Shown in pieces: positions 18,071 to 26,789 of a stretch of DNA of 44,305 nucleotides. Below the pieces are notes generated by a model that worked only from the letters and a program-made list of their open reading frames with translations, was not told the origin of the DNA and did not search any database. Within the stretch, counting starts at the first letter, position 1. Every line of letters starts with the position of its first letter. The position numbers and the translations under genes are program-made. Origin of the DNA: Raineya sp. (lineage in GTDB: Bacteria; Bacteroidota; Bacteroidia; Cytophagales; Thermonemataceae); contig JALONN010000020.1 of assembly GCA_025454915.1 (NCBI GenBank), forward strand, positions 1 to 44,305, read 5' to 3'.

Positions 18071-19072
18071 ATGAAAAAAACTTACCAGAGGATACTCATT
18101 ATACAAACAGCTTTCATTGGAGACGTAATTCTGGCTACAGCAGTATTAGAGAAGCTTTATGTATATTATCCAGAAGCAGAATATACTTTTTTAGTGAGAA
18201 AAGGGAATGAAATATTACTTCAAAATCATCCTTTCTTAAAAAAAGTGTTGGTGTGGGATAAAAGTCAAAATAAATATAAAAATTTTTGGAAGGTTCTGAA
18301 ACAAATCAGAATGGAGAAGTACGATTTGGTAGTTAATCTTCAAAGATTTGCTTCATCTGGAATATTGATGGGTTTTTCGGGTGCAAAAGAAAAAGTTTGC
18401 TTTGATAAAAATCCGTTTTCGTGGCTGGCTACTCATAAAGTAAAACATCAGATTGAAAAAGGAATACATGAAACAGACCGAAATCAGACTCTAATAAGCT
18501 ACATTACAGACCAAAAAGCTACAAAACCCAAACTCTATCCTTCTGCAAAAGATATTGAAGCAATTCAGCCTTACTTAGATAGCAAATATATCTGTATAGC
18601 TCCTGCATCTGTTTGGTTTACTAAGCAGTTTCCAATTCATAAGTGGTTAGAATTCATACGATTATTGCCAATAGAGACCAATATTTATTTGTTAGGAGCA
18701 AAAACAGATTCTAAGCTTTGTGAAGAAATTAAGGAAAAATCAAAACATCCTTTTATGCATAATTTAGCAGGCAAACTGAACCTTTTGGCATCAGCAGCTT
18801 TAATGCAAAAGGCTACTATGAATTATGTAAATGACTCGGCACCATTACATTTAGCATCTGCCTTGAATGCTCCTGTTTGTGCAGTTTATTGTTCAACTGT
18901 TACAGAATTTGGGTTTTATCCTGTTGCTGAAAAATCTTATGTTATAGAAACGGCTCAAAATTTGCCATGTCGTCCTTGTGGTTTGCATGGGTATAAAACT
19001 TGTCCTAAAGGACATTTTGCCTGTGCCGAAAGTATAGATACACAGAAAATGGCTGTTTTGATGAATTTATGA
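18071..19072 (+). CDS. Family 9 glycosyltransferase (ADP-heptose:LPS heptosyltransferase-like)
   Basis: The 333-residue protein fits GT9. It starts YQRILIIQTAFIGDVILATAVLEKL (nucleotide-sugar fold), has APASVWFTKQFPIHKW in the middle and NDSAPLHLASALNAPVCAVY at the C-terminal donor site. Members transfer heptose to the LPS inner core on the cytoplasmic face. A heptose kinase gene 22 kb away supports heptose use. The upstream in-frame ATG at 18008 is rejected because TATTTTTG at 18013-18020, a consensus -7 element, lies after it. A cysteine-rich segment (CRPCG...TCPKGHFAC) near the end is seen in some GT9 members and may bind metal. It overlaps the next gene by four bases (ATGA). Confidence 0.9.
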   Translation: MKKTYQRILIIQTAFIGDVILATAVLEKLYVYYPEAEYTFLVRKGNEILLQNHPFLKKVLVWDKSQNKYKNFWKVLKQIRMEKYDLVVNLQRFASSGILMGFSGAKEKVCFDKNPFSWLATHKVKHQIEKGIHETDRNQTLISYITDQKATKPKLYPSAKDIEAIQPYLDSKYICIAPASVWFTKQFPIHKWLEFIRLLPIETNIYLLGAKTDSKLCEEIKEKSKHPFMHNLAGKLNLLASAALMQKATMNYVNDSAPLHLASALNAPVCAVYCSTVTEFGFYPVAEKSYVIETAQNLPCRPCGLHGYKTCPKGHFACAESIDTQKMAVLMNL

Positions 19073-19470
19073 TAAAGCAATGGCTGATATGGCTGTTATT
19101 TTTTGTAGGCTTTCAGAGTGTACTCAAAGCTCAAAACTCTATTAACCCAGACTCAGTATATACTGTTGTAGAACAAATGCCCCAACCAGTAGGAGGATAT
19201 GCCAAATTTTATAAGTATTTAGATGAAAATATTTATTATACACAACAAGCTATTGATAAAAAAATAGAAGGATATGTTTTTGTTCAGTTTGTAGTTGATA
19301 AAACAGGGAGATTAGAAAATATAAAAATAGTAAAAGGTTTAGGGTTTGGCTTAGATGAAGAAGTTATAAGAGTATTTGAAGAAAGCCCGAAATGGACAAT
19401 AGGAAAAGAAAAAAATATACCAGTAAGAGTTCGAATGACCTTTTCTGTAATATTTCGGTTACCAAGATAA
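19069..19470 (+). CDS. TonB C-terminal-domain periplasmic protein
   Basis: A 133-residue exported protein with signal peptide (MIKQWLIWLLFFVGFQSVLKAQ) and a single TonB C-terminal-like domain (about 45-131; GGYAKFYKYLDENIYY..., IEGYVFVQFVVDKTGRLENIKIVKGLG, VRMTFSVIFRL). Unlike true TonB it lacks the Pro-rich linker and a retained membrane anchor. In Bacteroidota such short proteins are common and their role is unclear. It is translationally coupled to the glycosyltransferase gene; the pairing may be incidental. Confidence 0.88.
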   Translation: MIKQWLIWLLFFVGFQSVLKAQNSINPDSVYTVVEQMPQPVGGYAKFYKYLDENIYYTQQAIDKKIEGYVFVQFVVDKTGRLENIKIVKGLGFGLDEEVIRVFEESPKWTIGKEKNIPVRVRMTFSVIFRLPR

Positions 19471-19500
19471 CTAAGTTCATGAAAAAAAGTGATTAAAGTT

Positions 19501-19532
19501 TTGTAGATACGGCTTATATTTATGTAATTTTA
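19501..19532 (+). promoter_or_regulatory. Candidate promoter of the universal stress protein gene
   Basis: TTG (19501-19503), 21 bp, TAATTTTA (19525-19532), one mismatch from TAnnTTTG in the last base. It lies 27 bases upstream of the ATG. Confidence 0.4.
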
Positions 19533-19559
19533 GCCAAAGGAACTCAAATTATTTCTTTA

Positions 19560-20405
19560 ATGAAAACCATCATCATTCCTACTGACTTTTCGGAAAACGC
19601 TTCCGTTGCTGTAAATTTAGCCTTACGCATTAATCAAGAAACTCCATGTCGCTTTGTTTTTGTGAATGTTTCACAGCCTGAAATACCTGTTACACTGACA
19701 GGTAAACAACATTCGGATGCACTAGAGGCTTTTATTACCAGTAAAGAAAAAGAACTCAAAGAATATACAGAAAAACTTGGAGTAACTGTTTTGCCCAAAA
19801 GAGAAATTGTATATGCTGTACGAACAAGCCCTTTGGTATCTGAAAGTTTATGTGAAGTTGCCAAACAACAAAAAGCTGACTTAATTATCATGGGAACTAG
19901 GGGGGCTAGTGGGATGAAAAAAGTGTTTTTTGGAAGTAATGCCTCTAATACCATTCAAAATTCAGAAATACCTGTAATAGCTGTACCAAGTACTTACCAA
20001 GGAACAGCCATTGAGTACATTGCTTTAGCAACCGATTTGGTAAATCCTGAAAAGAAAATTGAGAAGGTAATGGAACTTGCTCGTATCTTTGATGCGAATT
20101 TACAATTGGTACATGTGTATCCAAATTATCCCGAAATGGTAAAATTAGATACTTTTAACAATCAGAAGTTTATTGAAGATTTGAAAGAAAAACTAAATTA
20201 TAGCCGTTTGGAGTTGCATTTTCAGCATACTAACACAGAAAATGATATTCATGGAGGTTTGAAAGAGTTTGCTCGTGTCTATAAACCCGACATGATAGTG
20301 ATGTTTACACACAAACGTAGCTTTTGGGATAAAATATTTGATGGAAGTAGAACAGAAGAAGTGGTTTATACAACTAATATTCCATTATTAGCAATTAAAG
20401 CATAA
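19560..20405 (+). CDS. Universal stress protein, tandem UspA domains
   Basis: The 281-residue protein has two Usp domains (about 1-143 and 148-281). The first starts MKTIIIPTDFSENASVAVNLAL and has the full ATP-binding motif GTRGASGMKKVFFGSNAS (G-2x-G-9x-G-S/N). The second is degenerate (MIVMFTHKRSFWDKIFDGSRTEEV), lacking the glycines. Two-domain Usp proteins act in the cytoplasm during growth arrest and stress. The gene is monocistronic, followed by a strong terminator, with its own candidate promoter. Confidence 0.93.
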   Translation: MKTIIIPTDFSENASVAVNLALRINQETPCRFVFVNVSQPEIPVTLTGKQHSDALEAFITSKEKELKEYTEKLGVTVLPKREIVYAVRTSPLVSESLCEVAKQQKADLIIMGTRGASGMKKVFFGSNASNTIQNSEIPVIAVPSTYQGTAIEYIALATDLVNPEKKIEKVMELARIFDANLQLVHVYPNYPEMVKLDTFNNQKFIEDLKEKLNYSRLELHFQHTNTENDIHGGLKEFARVYKPDMIVMFTHKRSFWDKIFDGSRTEEVVYTTNIPLLAIKA

Positions 20406-20408
20406 AAC

Positions 20409-20434
20409 AAAAGGGGGATTTCCATCTCCCTTTT
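20409..20434. terminator. Bidirectional terminator between usp and helicase genes
   Basis: AAAAGGGGGAT pairs with ATCTCCCTTTT (11 bp, one G-T pair) around TTCC; T-run to the right, A-run to the left. The right arm ends on the stop codon of the convergent helicase gene. Confidence 0.85.
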
Positions 20435-21843
20435 TAATTATTTTCAAAAAACTCATCTCTGAAATTTACTAAAAATAATTCTTTTTCGGCTCTGGTTAGC
20501 CCTGTATAAAGCCATCTCAAGAAATCAATATTAAGCATTTCTTCATTGAGAAAACCTTGTTCTACAAAAACAGCCTTCCATTGCCCACCCTGCGATTTAT
20601 GACAAGTAATGGCATAAGCAAATTTTACTTGTAAAGCGTTGAGATATGGGTCGTTTTTAAGAGCTTCTTGGCGTTTTCGTTGCTGGGTAATATCTGAATA
20701 ACTTTCTAGAACCTGTTGATAAAGACTTTCATAATCTTTTGTAGGTAAAGAAGGGTGTTCTGTATAAAGAGAGTTTAACAGAACTTTTGCCTCGAAGGCT
20801 GGAGCATCAGGATAATCTACCAAACGGAGTTCCATTGTTGCAAATCGAAAGCCATATTCCTCTTCTTCATTTCTAATCTTCTGAATCTGAACAAAATCAC
20901 CATTGGCTAAGAATCCTTCTTGTCCATTATCAGACAATACAAAATAATTATTTTTCACAATCATCAGATAATCACCAGCTTCTATTTCCGATTCGGCAAA
21001 TCGGATAGCTCTTCTGATATACTGGTTAAAGTTATTGGCATTTTTATTGGAACGGCAGATAACGATGGTATCTTCAATCCCAAATTTATCATAAGCATAC
21101 CTGAGTCCATCTTCAAGGCGTTCACTAGTCATTTTATAGAAATCTTTATAGCCTTTGGTTCTAAGTTGTAATTTAATTTGCTCATTTTTAAGGCTATTTC
21201 TAATCAATGTGGCATTATAAAGTATCCCTGAGTTTTGTTCTTGTCGCATTACCTGAGTGAACTCCTGAAAAATAATATCCAAGTCATATTTACTTGCCAT
21301 GTAATCTTTATCTAAGGCTACACTCAAATTTTCACCAACAGGAGGAAGTTGTGCCACATCACCTACCAACAATAACTTATTTTGTGAGCTCATATTCTCA
21401 TACACATAAGAAATCAAATCATCTAGCAAGCTTTTTGAACCAAATATGGCTGTGTCTGAAATCATGGAAGCTTCATCTACAATGTAAATGGTTTTCTCAG
21501 AAGAATTTTTAACTCTTTTGAAAACAAAATTACCTTGTTTGGTATCTGTTTGTTGATAGATTTTTCTGTGAATGGTAGAGGCTCGCTTGTGAGCATATCC
21601 TCCTAAAACTTTAGCTGCTCTTCCTGTAGGTGCAAGAAGAGAAACTTTATATCCCATTTTAGAAGCAATTCGAACCAAACTACTGACCATCAGGGTTTTT
21701 CCAGTTCCTGCATACCCTCTTAAAATAATAGCTGAACGTTTTTCTGAATCCTGAAAAAAACTATCAAGTTTAGAGGCAAATTCTTGTTGTTCTGTAGTAA
21801 GTTGAAAATTAATGTTTTGTGTGAAAAGCTGAGAGGCTTTCAT
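20434..21843 (-). CDS. RecD-like/SF1B ATP-dependent DNA helicase
   Basis: A 469-residue helicase. Walker A GYAGTGKT (residues 43-50), motif Ia APTGRAAKVL, Walker B VDEASM (DE 123-124), motif III GDVAQLPPVG, and the C-terminal UvrD/RecD-like motifs YAITCHKSQGGQW and RWLYTGLTRAEKELFLV are all intact. It belongs with the stand-alone RecD2/Pif1-like helicases often annotated simply as AAA family ATPase in Bacteroidota. The N-terminal region is short, without the RecD2 HhH repeats. ATG 21843 is chosen over the TTG at 21873, which would overlap the upstream gene. It follows the small upstream gene by 14 bases, so they are likely co-transcribed. Confidence 0.88.
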   Translation of the reverse strand: MKASQLFTQNINFQLTTEQQEFASKLDSFFQDSEKRSAIILRGYAGTGKTLMVSSLVRIASKMGYKVSLLAPTGRAAKVLGGYAHKRASTIHRKIYQQTDTKQGNFVFKRVKNSSEKTIYIVDEASMISDTAIFGSKSLLDDLISYVYENMSSQNKLLLVGDVAQLPPVGENLSVALDKDYMASKYDLDIIFQEFTQVMRQEQNSGILYNATLIRNSLKNEQIKLQLRTKGYKDFYKMTSERLEDGLRYAYDKFGIEDTIVICRSNKNANNFNQYIRRAIRFAESEIEAGDYLMIVKNNYFVLSDNGQEGFLANGDFVQIQKIRNEEEEYGFRFATMELRLVDYPDAPAFEAKVLLNSLYTEHPSLPTKDYESLYQQVLESYSDITQQRKRQEALKNDPYLNALQVKFAYAITCHKSQGGQWKAVFVEQGFLNEEMLNIDFLRWLYTGLTRAEKELFLVNFRDEFFENN

Positions 21844-21857
21844 AGTTTTAGAGTATT

Positions 21858-22193
21858 TTAAGAGAATAGCCAAGCTCTGGCTTCAAGTATATGATTAAAA
21901 AAATGAATAGAATCTTTGGCTATAATTTCTGAGTTCAAGTTTTGAATGTTTTCTTTATTAAAGAAATCTTTTGATAAAATAACAGCTATTTTTTGTTCAT
22001 AATGCTCATATTTACTCAGCCATTCTAAGTCTGAGAAACTAATAAACTTAGCTTTTTCGGTTCTGATAAGCCATGTTCTGTGTGTATGTAGTTGTTCCTC
22101 AAGTAGTTTACAGAAATCTTCATGAGAAAAGAAACCTTCTATCTGTAATGTTTTAGCATTGAGAACATTATCTTCTTGTACATCAAAAATCAT
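21858..22193 (-). CDS. Small protein of unknown function, possibly SpoIIAA/STAS-like
   Basis: 111 residues with alternating strands and helices; the start overlaps the end of nuoM by four bases, so translation is coupled. The end, FFNHILEARAWL, recalls the EARAWL ending of SpoIIAA-like (STAS/SEC14-type) proteins, and the middle (KFISFSDLEWL, KIAVILSKDFF) fits such a fold. This is weak evidence; I would keep it as hypothetical. No signal peptide or membrane segment. Confidence 0.7.
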   Translation of the reverse strand: MIFDVQEDNVLNAKTLQIEGFFSHEDFCKLLEEQLHTHRTWLIRTEKAKFISFSDLEWLSKYEHYEQKIAVILSKDFFNKENIQNLNSEIIAKDSIHFFNHILEARAWLFS

Positions 22194-23770
22194 ATTTTTA
22201 ATAATTGCAATAGTGTAATTACTCCTTGTTGGGTATTCTGAAATATTTGTTGTGGCAAGACACCAATAATCAGACTAATTCCAGTCATGGAACTTAGCAT
22301 TAAAAGCTCTCTTTTATTGATGTCGTGCAGTTGCCATTCTGAATTTTTGAGCCAGAGTTTTCCCAAAAACATTTTTTGCAGTGTCCAAAGGAAATAGCCT
22401 GCACCTAAAACAATCCCTAATGTTGCCAATATTGGCATCCATGTAGGCAATACTCCAGACTGGAAGCCTCCCATCACGCTGAATAGTTCCCCTATAAAAC
22501 CTGAAAATAAGGGTAGTCCTAAAGAAGCAAAAAAAGCAATGCTCACAAAACTACCATAAACAGGTACTGCACCCAAAAGTCCTTTGAAATCTTCAATTTT
22601 CCTGCTATGAGTTCTATCATATAGAATGCCTACAATCACAAATAACATAGCTGACAAAACTCCATGACTAAACATCTGGAAAATAGCACCATTCATGCCT
22701 TCTGCATTGAGCGAACCAATTCCTAAAAGCACAAAACCCATATGAGAAATAGAGGAATAGGCTACCATTTTTTTGAGGTCTTGTTGAGCCAAAGCGTTCA
22801 ATGCTCCATAAATAATAGAAAATACACCTAAAAAGGCAATCCAATAACTATATTGAACAGCTATTTCAGGAAAAACAGGAAAAGCAATTCTTAAAATACC
22901 ATAACCACCAATTTTCAACAAAATACCTGCCAAAACCACAGAAATGGCTGTTGGAGCCTCTACGTGGGCATCAGGTAACCATGTATGAAAGGGTACAGCA
23001 GGAATTTTAATCAAAAAACCAATAACCAGTAGCCAAAATGCACAAAATCGAGGAGAGAAACCTGCGATAAGATTTTGATTTTCAAGACTTAAAAGGCTAT
23101 TACTAACAAAGTTTTTGCTTTGTGTCATGTCTAAGAGATTGAAAGTGTAATAACCATTTTCAGGATTCTTAACAGACATATACAAGGCTATCATCGCAAT
23201 CAAAATCAGAATAGAGCCTGTGAGGGTATATAGAAAAAATTTAATAGAAGCATATTCTCGTCTTTCTCCTCCCCAAATACCTATCAGAAAATACATGGGT
23301 AAGAGCATAAACTCAAAAAATAAATAGAATAAAAAGAAATCCAAAGCACAAAAAGAACCTATCACGGAGGCAGATAGCACAAGATACAACGCAAAATAAC
23401 CTTTTTGCTTATTTGTAATGTTCCAAGATGCCAAAGAGCCTATCCAAAGAACAAGGCTGGCAAGCAGTATAATGGACAAATTAAGACTATCTATACCCAA
23501 AAAATAATCAATTTGTATTTTTCCTAAAGAGCCTAAACTTAAACTAATCCAAGAGACTTTTTCTACAAGAAAAAAATTCTTAACATCCTGAATACCTGTT
23601 AGATGAGAAGGATATTTTGTGTAAACCCAAAAACTAATGATTAAAAGAATACTTGAAGAAGTAAAGTTTATCCATTTGTAATAATTTTGATATTGTTTTG
23701 GTAAGATGAGTACCAACAATGCAAAAAAAAGAGGCGTAAATATAAGCAGACTCAAGACGGGAAAATCCAT
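22190..23770 (-). CDS. nuoM: NADH-quinone oxidoreductase subunit M (isolated copy)
   Basis: A 526-residue membrane protein with about 14 hydrophobic helices, one of the antiporter-like proton-pumping subunits of complex I. Key residues are present: E153 in FFEFMLLPMYFLIG, K255 in FLIKIPAVPFHTWLPDAHVEAP, K286 in LLKIGGYG, and E428 in LPLFSGFIGELF. These correspond to E144, K234, K265 and E407 of E. coli NuoM, so pumping should be intact. No other nuo gene is beside it; the upstream neighbour is divergent and the downstream genes are a small unknown and a helicase. It could be a displaced nuo gene or an extra copy. Confidence 0.92.
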   Translation of the reverse strand: MDFPVLSLLIFTPLFFALLVLILPKQYQNYYKWINFTSSSILLIISFWVYTKYPSHLTGIQDVKNFFLVEKVSWISLSLGSLGKIQIDYFLGIDSLNLSIILLASLVLWIGSLASWNITNKQKGYFALYLVLSASVIGSFCALDFFLFYLFFEFMLLPMYFLIGIWGGERREYASIKFFLYTLTGSILILIAMIALYMSVKNPENGYYTFNLLDMTQSKNFVSNSLLSLENQNLIAGFSPRFCAFWLLVIGFLIKIPAVPFHTWLPDAHVEAPTAISVVLAGILLKIGGYGILRIAFPVFPEIAVQYSYWIAFLGVFSIIYGALNALAQQDLKKMVAYSSISHMGFVLLGIGSLNAEGMNGAIFQMFSHGVLSAMLFVIVGILYDRTHSRKIEDFKGLLGAVPVYGSFVSIAFFASLGLPLFSGFIGELFSVMGGFQSGVLPTWMPILATLGIVLGAGYFLWTLQKMFLGKLWLKNSEWQLHDINKRELLMLSSMTGISLIIGVLPQQIFQNTQQGVITLLQLLKI

Positions 23771-23904
23771 ATTAAAGTTTATCTGTTTAAAGGATTTTAA
23801 ATCAAAAAATTTCTCTAAAATTACAAATTATACCACTAAAAGCCCAAACTTTATGCGTTTTTTTAGTGTTTTTATTTCATAGCAATTATAAATTTGACAA
23901 GATT

Positions 23905-24402
23905 ATGTACACATCTTTTGAAAATATGCCTTTGAGCTCTCGCATCTGGATTTATCAGGCAGATAGAGAATTAACAATTCTAGAACAGGAACAAATTATA
24001 AGTGAGTTAAAAAACTTTCTGGAGAACTGGACAGCTCATCAACAAACACTAAAAGCTTCTGGGAAAATAGAATATAACAGATTCATTATCATTGCAGTAG
24101 ATGAGTCAGTCAATTTAGCTTCTGGTTGTTCCATTGATAAACAAGTACATTTTATACAAAAACTTGAAAGCCAATTACAAGTACCGTTTTTAGATCGTTC
24201 TTTGATAGCTTTTAAGTCTGATAATGAGATTTTTACTGTACGTCTTCCTAAAATAGGAGAAGCAGTTAAGAATGGACAAATAACACCTCAAACATATACC
24301 TTTAACAATGCAATCACAAATCTAGAATCTTTGAATACCACTTGGTTACAACCTGCTTCTGAAACATGGTTACAACGATATTTTCAAAAAGAGCTGGTTT
24401 AA
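23905..24402 (+). CDS. Bacteroidota-specific conserved protein (often misnamed ABC transporter ATPase)
   Basis: The 165-residue protein starts MYTSFENMPLSSRIWIYQADREL and has NWTAHQQTLKASGKIEYNRFIIIAVDE and ASGCSIDKQVHFIQKLE, features of a conserved Bacteroidota family that databases have labelled ABC transporter ATPase. I see no Walker A, Walker B or signature motif, so the label is not supported. Cytoplasmic, function unknown. The frame extends to a GTG at 23866, but family resemblance begins at ATG 23905, and TAAATTTG (23889-23896), a -7 match, lies between, which would give a very short leader. It is about 70 bases upstream of an ABC permease, possibly co-transcribed. Confidence 0.82.
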   Translation: MYTSFENMPLSSRIWIYQADRELTILEQEQIISELKNFLENWTAHQQTLKASGKIEYNRFIIIAVDESVNLASGCSIDKQVHFIQKLESQLQVPFLDRSLIAFKSDNEIFTVRLPKIGEAVKNGQITPQTYTFNNAITNLESLNTTWLQPASETWLQRYFQKELV

Positions 24403-24474
24403 AGAAAAATATTTATGATTGTTTAATCAATTTCTTAGAAATATATTCGTTTTTAGTCTATTATCCTTTTTATT

Positions 24475-25719
24475 ATGTTTTTAAGATTGATTTGGGAGAG
24501 TTTCTCATTTGCTATACAAGCTCTAAGAGCAAATTTACTTAGAACGATACTTTCTTTATTGGGGGTAACAATCGGTATTTTTGCAATTATTACAATTTTC
24601 ACGATTGTAGATTCTTTAGAAAGAAGTATTAGACAAAGTTTAACATTTTTAGGTGATAAAGTAATTTATGTCCAAAAATGGCCTTGGATATTTGGACCAG
24701 ATTACCCTTGGTGGCGTTATATCAATCGCCCAATTGCTACACAAGATGAAATGAAGTTCTTGGAGCAGAACCTTGAACATGCTTCAGGAGTAGCTTTTTA
24801 TGCTGTAAAAGGCAATGCAACTGTCAAATATATTTCTAACAGTATTGAAGGCATCAGTATCATTGGTTCTACATACGGTTATTCTAAAGTTTCAGAAATA
24901 AAAATTAGAGAAGGTAGATATTTCTCACTTCAAGAAATGGATGGAGGCAAAAATGTGACTTTGATAGGAGATGAAGTAGCTAAAAAACTATTTCCTTTTG
25001 GAAATCCCATTGGAAAAGAAATATCTATCAAAAAACGGAGATTTACAGTAATTGGAATTATGGAGCGAGAAGGTGAAAACTTTTTAGGAGCTCCCCGAAG
25101 AGATATTCAGTGCATTATTCCTTTTGGCATGTTTGAGAAACTCTATAAAGTAAGTATTTTTGGAATACAACCTACTATTTCTCTTAAGGGTTTTGAAGAT
25201 GATAAAGATTTAATGAATTTAGAAGGAGAAATAAAAGGATTAATGAGAGCAAAAAGAGGGCTTAAGCCAATGCAAGAAGATAACTTTGCTCTTAATCGCC
25301 CTGAAATGATAGCCAATCAGGTAGGGGCTATTTTTGGAGTCATAAGTTTTGCTGGTGCTATTATTGGTTCTTTCGCTATTTTAGTAGGAGTATTTGGTAT
25401 CGCCAATATTATGTTTGTTTCTGTAAAAGAACGAACAAATATAATTGGAATACAAAAATCTTTAGGAGCCAAAAATTACTTCATTTTATTCCAATTCTTA
25501 TTTGAGGCAGTGTTTTTAAGTTTAATAGGAGGAGGAATAGGAATATTTTTAGTATTCCTGATAACAATTATCCCACAAGATTCATTGGAACTTCAAATGA
25601 GTTTAAATAATGTCTCCACAGGTTTTATCGTTTCTGCACTAGCAGGTTTAATATCAGGTATTATACCTGCATTATCGGCATCTCGTTTAGATCCAGTACA
25701 AGCCATCAGAGCAAAATAA
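24475..25719 (+). CDS. MacB/FtsX-type ABC transporter permease
   Basis: 414 residues: one N-terminal membrane segment (about 15-42), a MacB_PCD periplasmic domain (about 50-255) and three C-terminal segments forming the FtsX domain, ending SGIIPALSASRLDPVQAIRAK as typical of the family. The cytoplasmic loop RTNIIGIQKSLGAK is the coupling region for the ATPase. No ATPase gene is adjacent, so the partner must be elsewhere. Such systems export peptides, macrolides or lipoproteins, or act as mechanotransmission complexes; the substrate cannot be inferred. The stop codon is in the left arm of a strong terminator. Confidence 0.92.
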   Translation: MFLRLIWESFSFAIQALRANLLRTILSLLGVTIGIFAIITIFTIVDSLERSIRQSLTFLGDKVIYVQKWPWIFGPDYPWWRYINRPIATQDEMKFLEQNLEHASGVAFYAVKGNATVKYISNSIEGISIIGSTYGYSKVSEIKIREGRYFSLQEMDGGKNVTLIGDEVAKKLFPFGNPIGKEISIKKRRFTVIGIMEREGENFLGAPRRDIQCIIPFGMFEKLYKVSIFGIQPTISLKGFEDDKDLMNLEGEIKGLMRAKRGLKPMQEDNFALNRPEMIANQVGAIFGVISFAGAIIGSFAILVGVFGIANIMFVSVKERTNIIGIQKSLGAKNYFILFQFLFEAVFLSLIGGGIGIFLVFLITIIPQDSLELQMSLNNVSTGFIVSALAGLISGIIPALSASRLDPVQAIRAK

Positions 25720-25747
25720 GAGTTTCTGAATATCAGAAACTCTTATT
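25715..25747. terminator. Bidirectional terminator, 15-bp perfect stem
   Basis: AATAAGAGTTTCTGA and its exact complement TCAGAAACTCTTATT with a 3-base loop, between convergent genes. It contains the last codon bases and stop of the permease gene. Confidence 0.88.
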
Positions 25748-25754
25748 GAATATA

Positions 25755-26654
25755 TTATAAAGTTTTTTGACTTGCCCATACTTGGGTAAAAGCTCCAGTA
25801 TTATTATCACCTGCTATTTTTTTAGAAAGAGTTTGCATCATTTTATTGGAAGATTCAAACATGAAAATGGCTTGCTCTGCTAAACCAGCATTATAATAAC
25901 GCTCCACACAATCTATAATAATGGCTAAACTAGCTTTTGTATTTCGATATTCTTTATCTACAAAAAAAGAAGTGATCTGAACCGTTTTTGATGTTGATTG
26001 ATGTGTAATAATCCACCCAACAATTTGGTTATTGTATTTTAAAACCAAGCTAAACTCCCCTGTAGGCAAATGTGGTAGCTGAAATGGTGATAAGTTTTCT
26101 GGATACCAATTTTCAGATTGTTGTTTATTGAATATATATTGACGTTCTTCTTGTGTTGTATCTTTCCAAAGACTTACTTCAAAATTTTCAGGATAATCTT
26201 TAATCTGGAACCAAGGTAAGTCTTTTACTTGATTATAATGAAGCCTAACCAATGTCAGTCGTTGTTGTGGCTTAGCCCAACCTGCTTTTTCAAGCAATTT
26301 AGGCATTGCTTGAAAACTATTCCAATTATCTTGAAAAACTATATTGGTATAAACTGCATCATTATTTCTTGCAATTTGTTCTGCAATCTTTAGTATCTGA
26401 GAAGCTATGCCTTTTCTCTGATATTCATCATTTACTTTTAATGATAATACTTTCAAAATTTTTTCACTTGTTATCAATTCGATAATAGCTAACCCGACAA
26501 TTTTATCATTATATTTTGCCTCTACTACAAAAAAAGGCTCTTGTAAGCTCCTAACACTGCTTTTTTGTCTGAAACTGGGAAAAGAGTCTGATTCATAACG
26601 GTCTATAACTTGCTTGGTGCTTAAACCACGATGCACAATATATTGATAACTCAT
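25755..26654 (-). CDS. Double-domain GNAT acetyltransferase
   Basis: A 299-residue protein with two GNAT folds in tandem. The N-terminal domain (about 1-150) has the acetyl-CoA loop YQRKGIASQILK and the strand VLSLKVNDEYQ; the C-terminal domain (about 160-295) has ITSFFVDKEYRNTKASLAIIID, where the RxxGxG/A loop is degraded, so only the first domain is likely catalytic. Substrate unknown. It is transcribed alone, divergent from the calcium-repeat protein gene. Confidence 0.88.
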   Translation of the reverse strand: MSYQYIVHRGLSTKQVIDRYESDSFPSFRQKSSVRSLQEPFFVVEAKYNDKIVGLAIIELITSEKILKVLSLKVNDEYQRKGIASQILKIAEQIARNNDAVYTNIVFQDNWNSFQAMPKLLEKAGWAKPQQRLTLVRLHYNQVKDLPWFQIKDYPENFEVSLWKDTTQEERQYIFNKQQSENWYPENLSPFQLPHLPTGEFSLVLKYNNQIVGWIITHQSTSKTVQITSFFVDKEYRNTKASLAIIIDCVERYYNAGLAEQAIFMFESSNKMMQTLSKKIAGDNNTGAFTQVWASQKTL

Positions 26655-26789
26655 AATTTAAAAAGTTATATAAATATTTGGTGTATGTTAAAAAAAAGAA
26701 AAAAAAATTTTGTAAAACAAGTAAAAAAAAATAACTTGTGAAGACTTTGATATAAAAACTTTCATCATAAACCATAATTGCGAAAAAAC

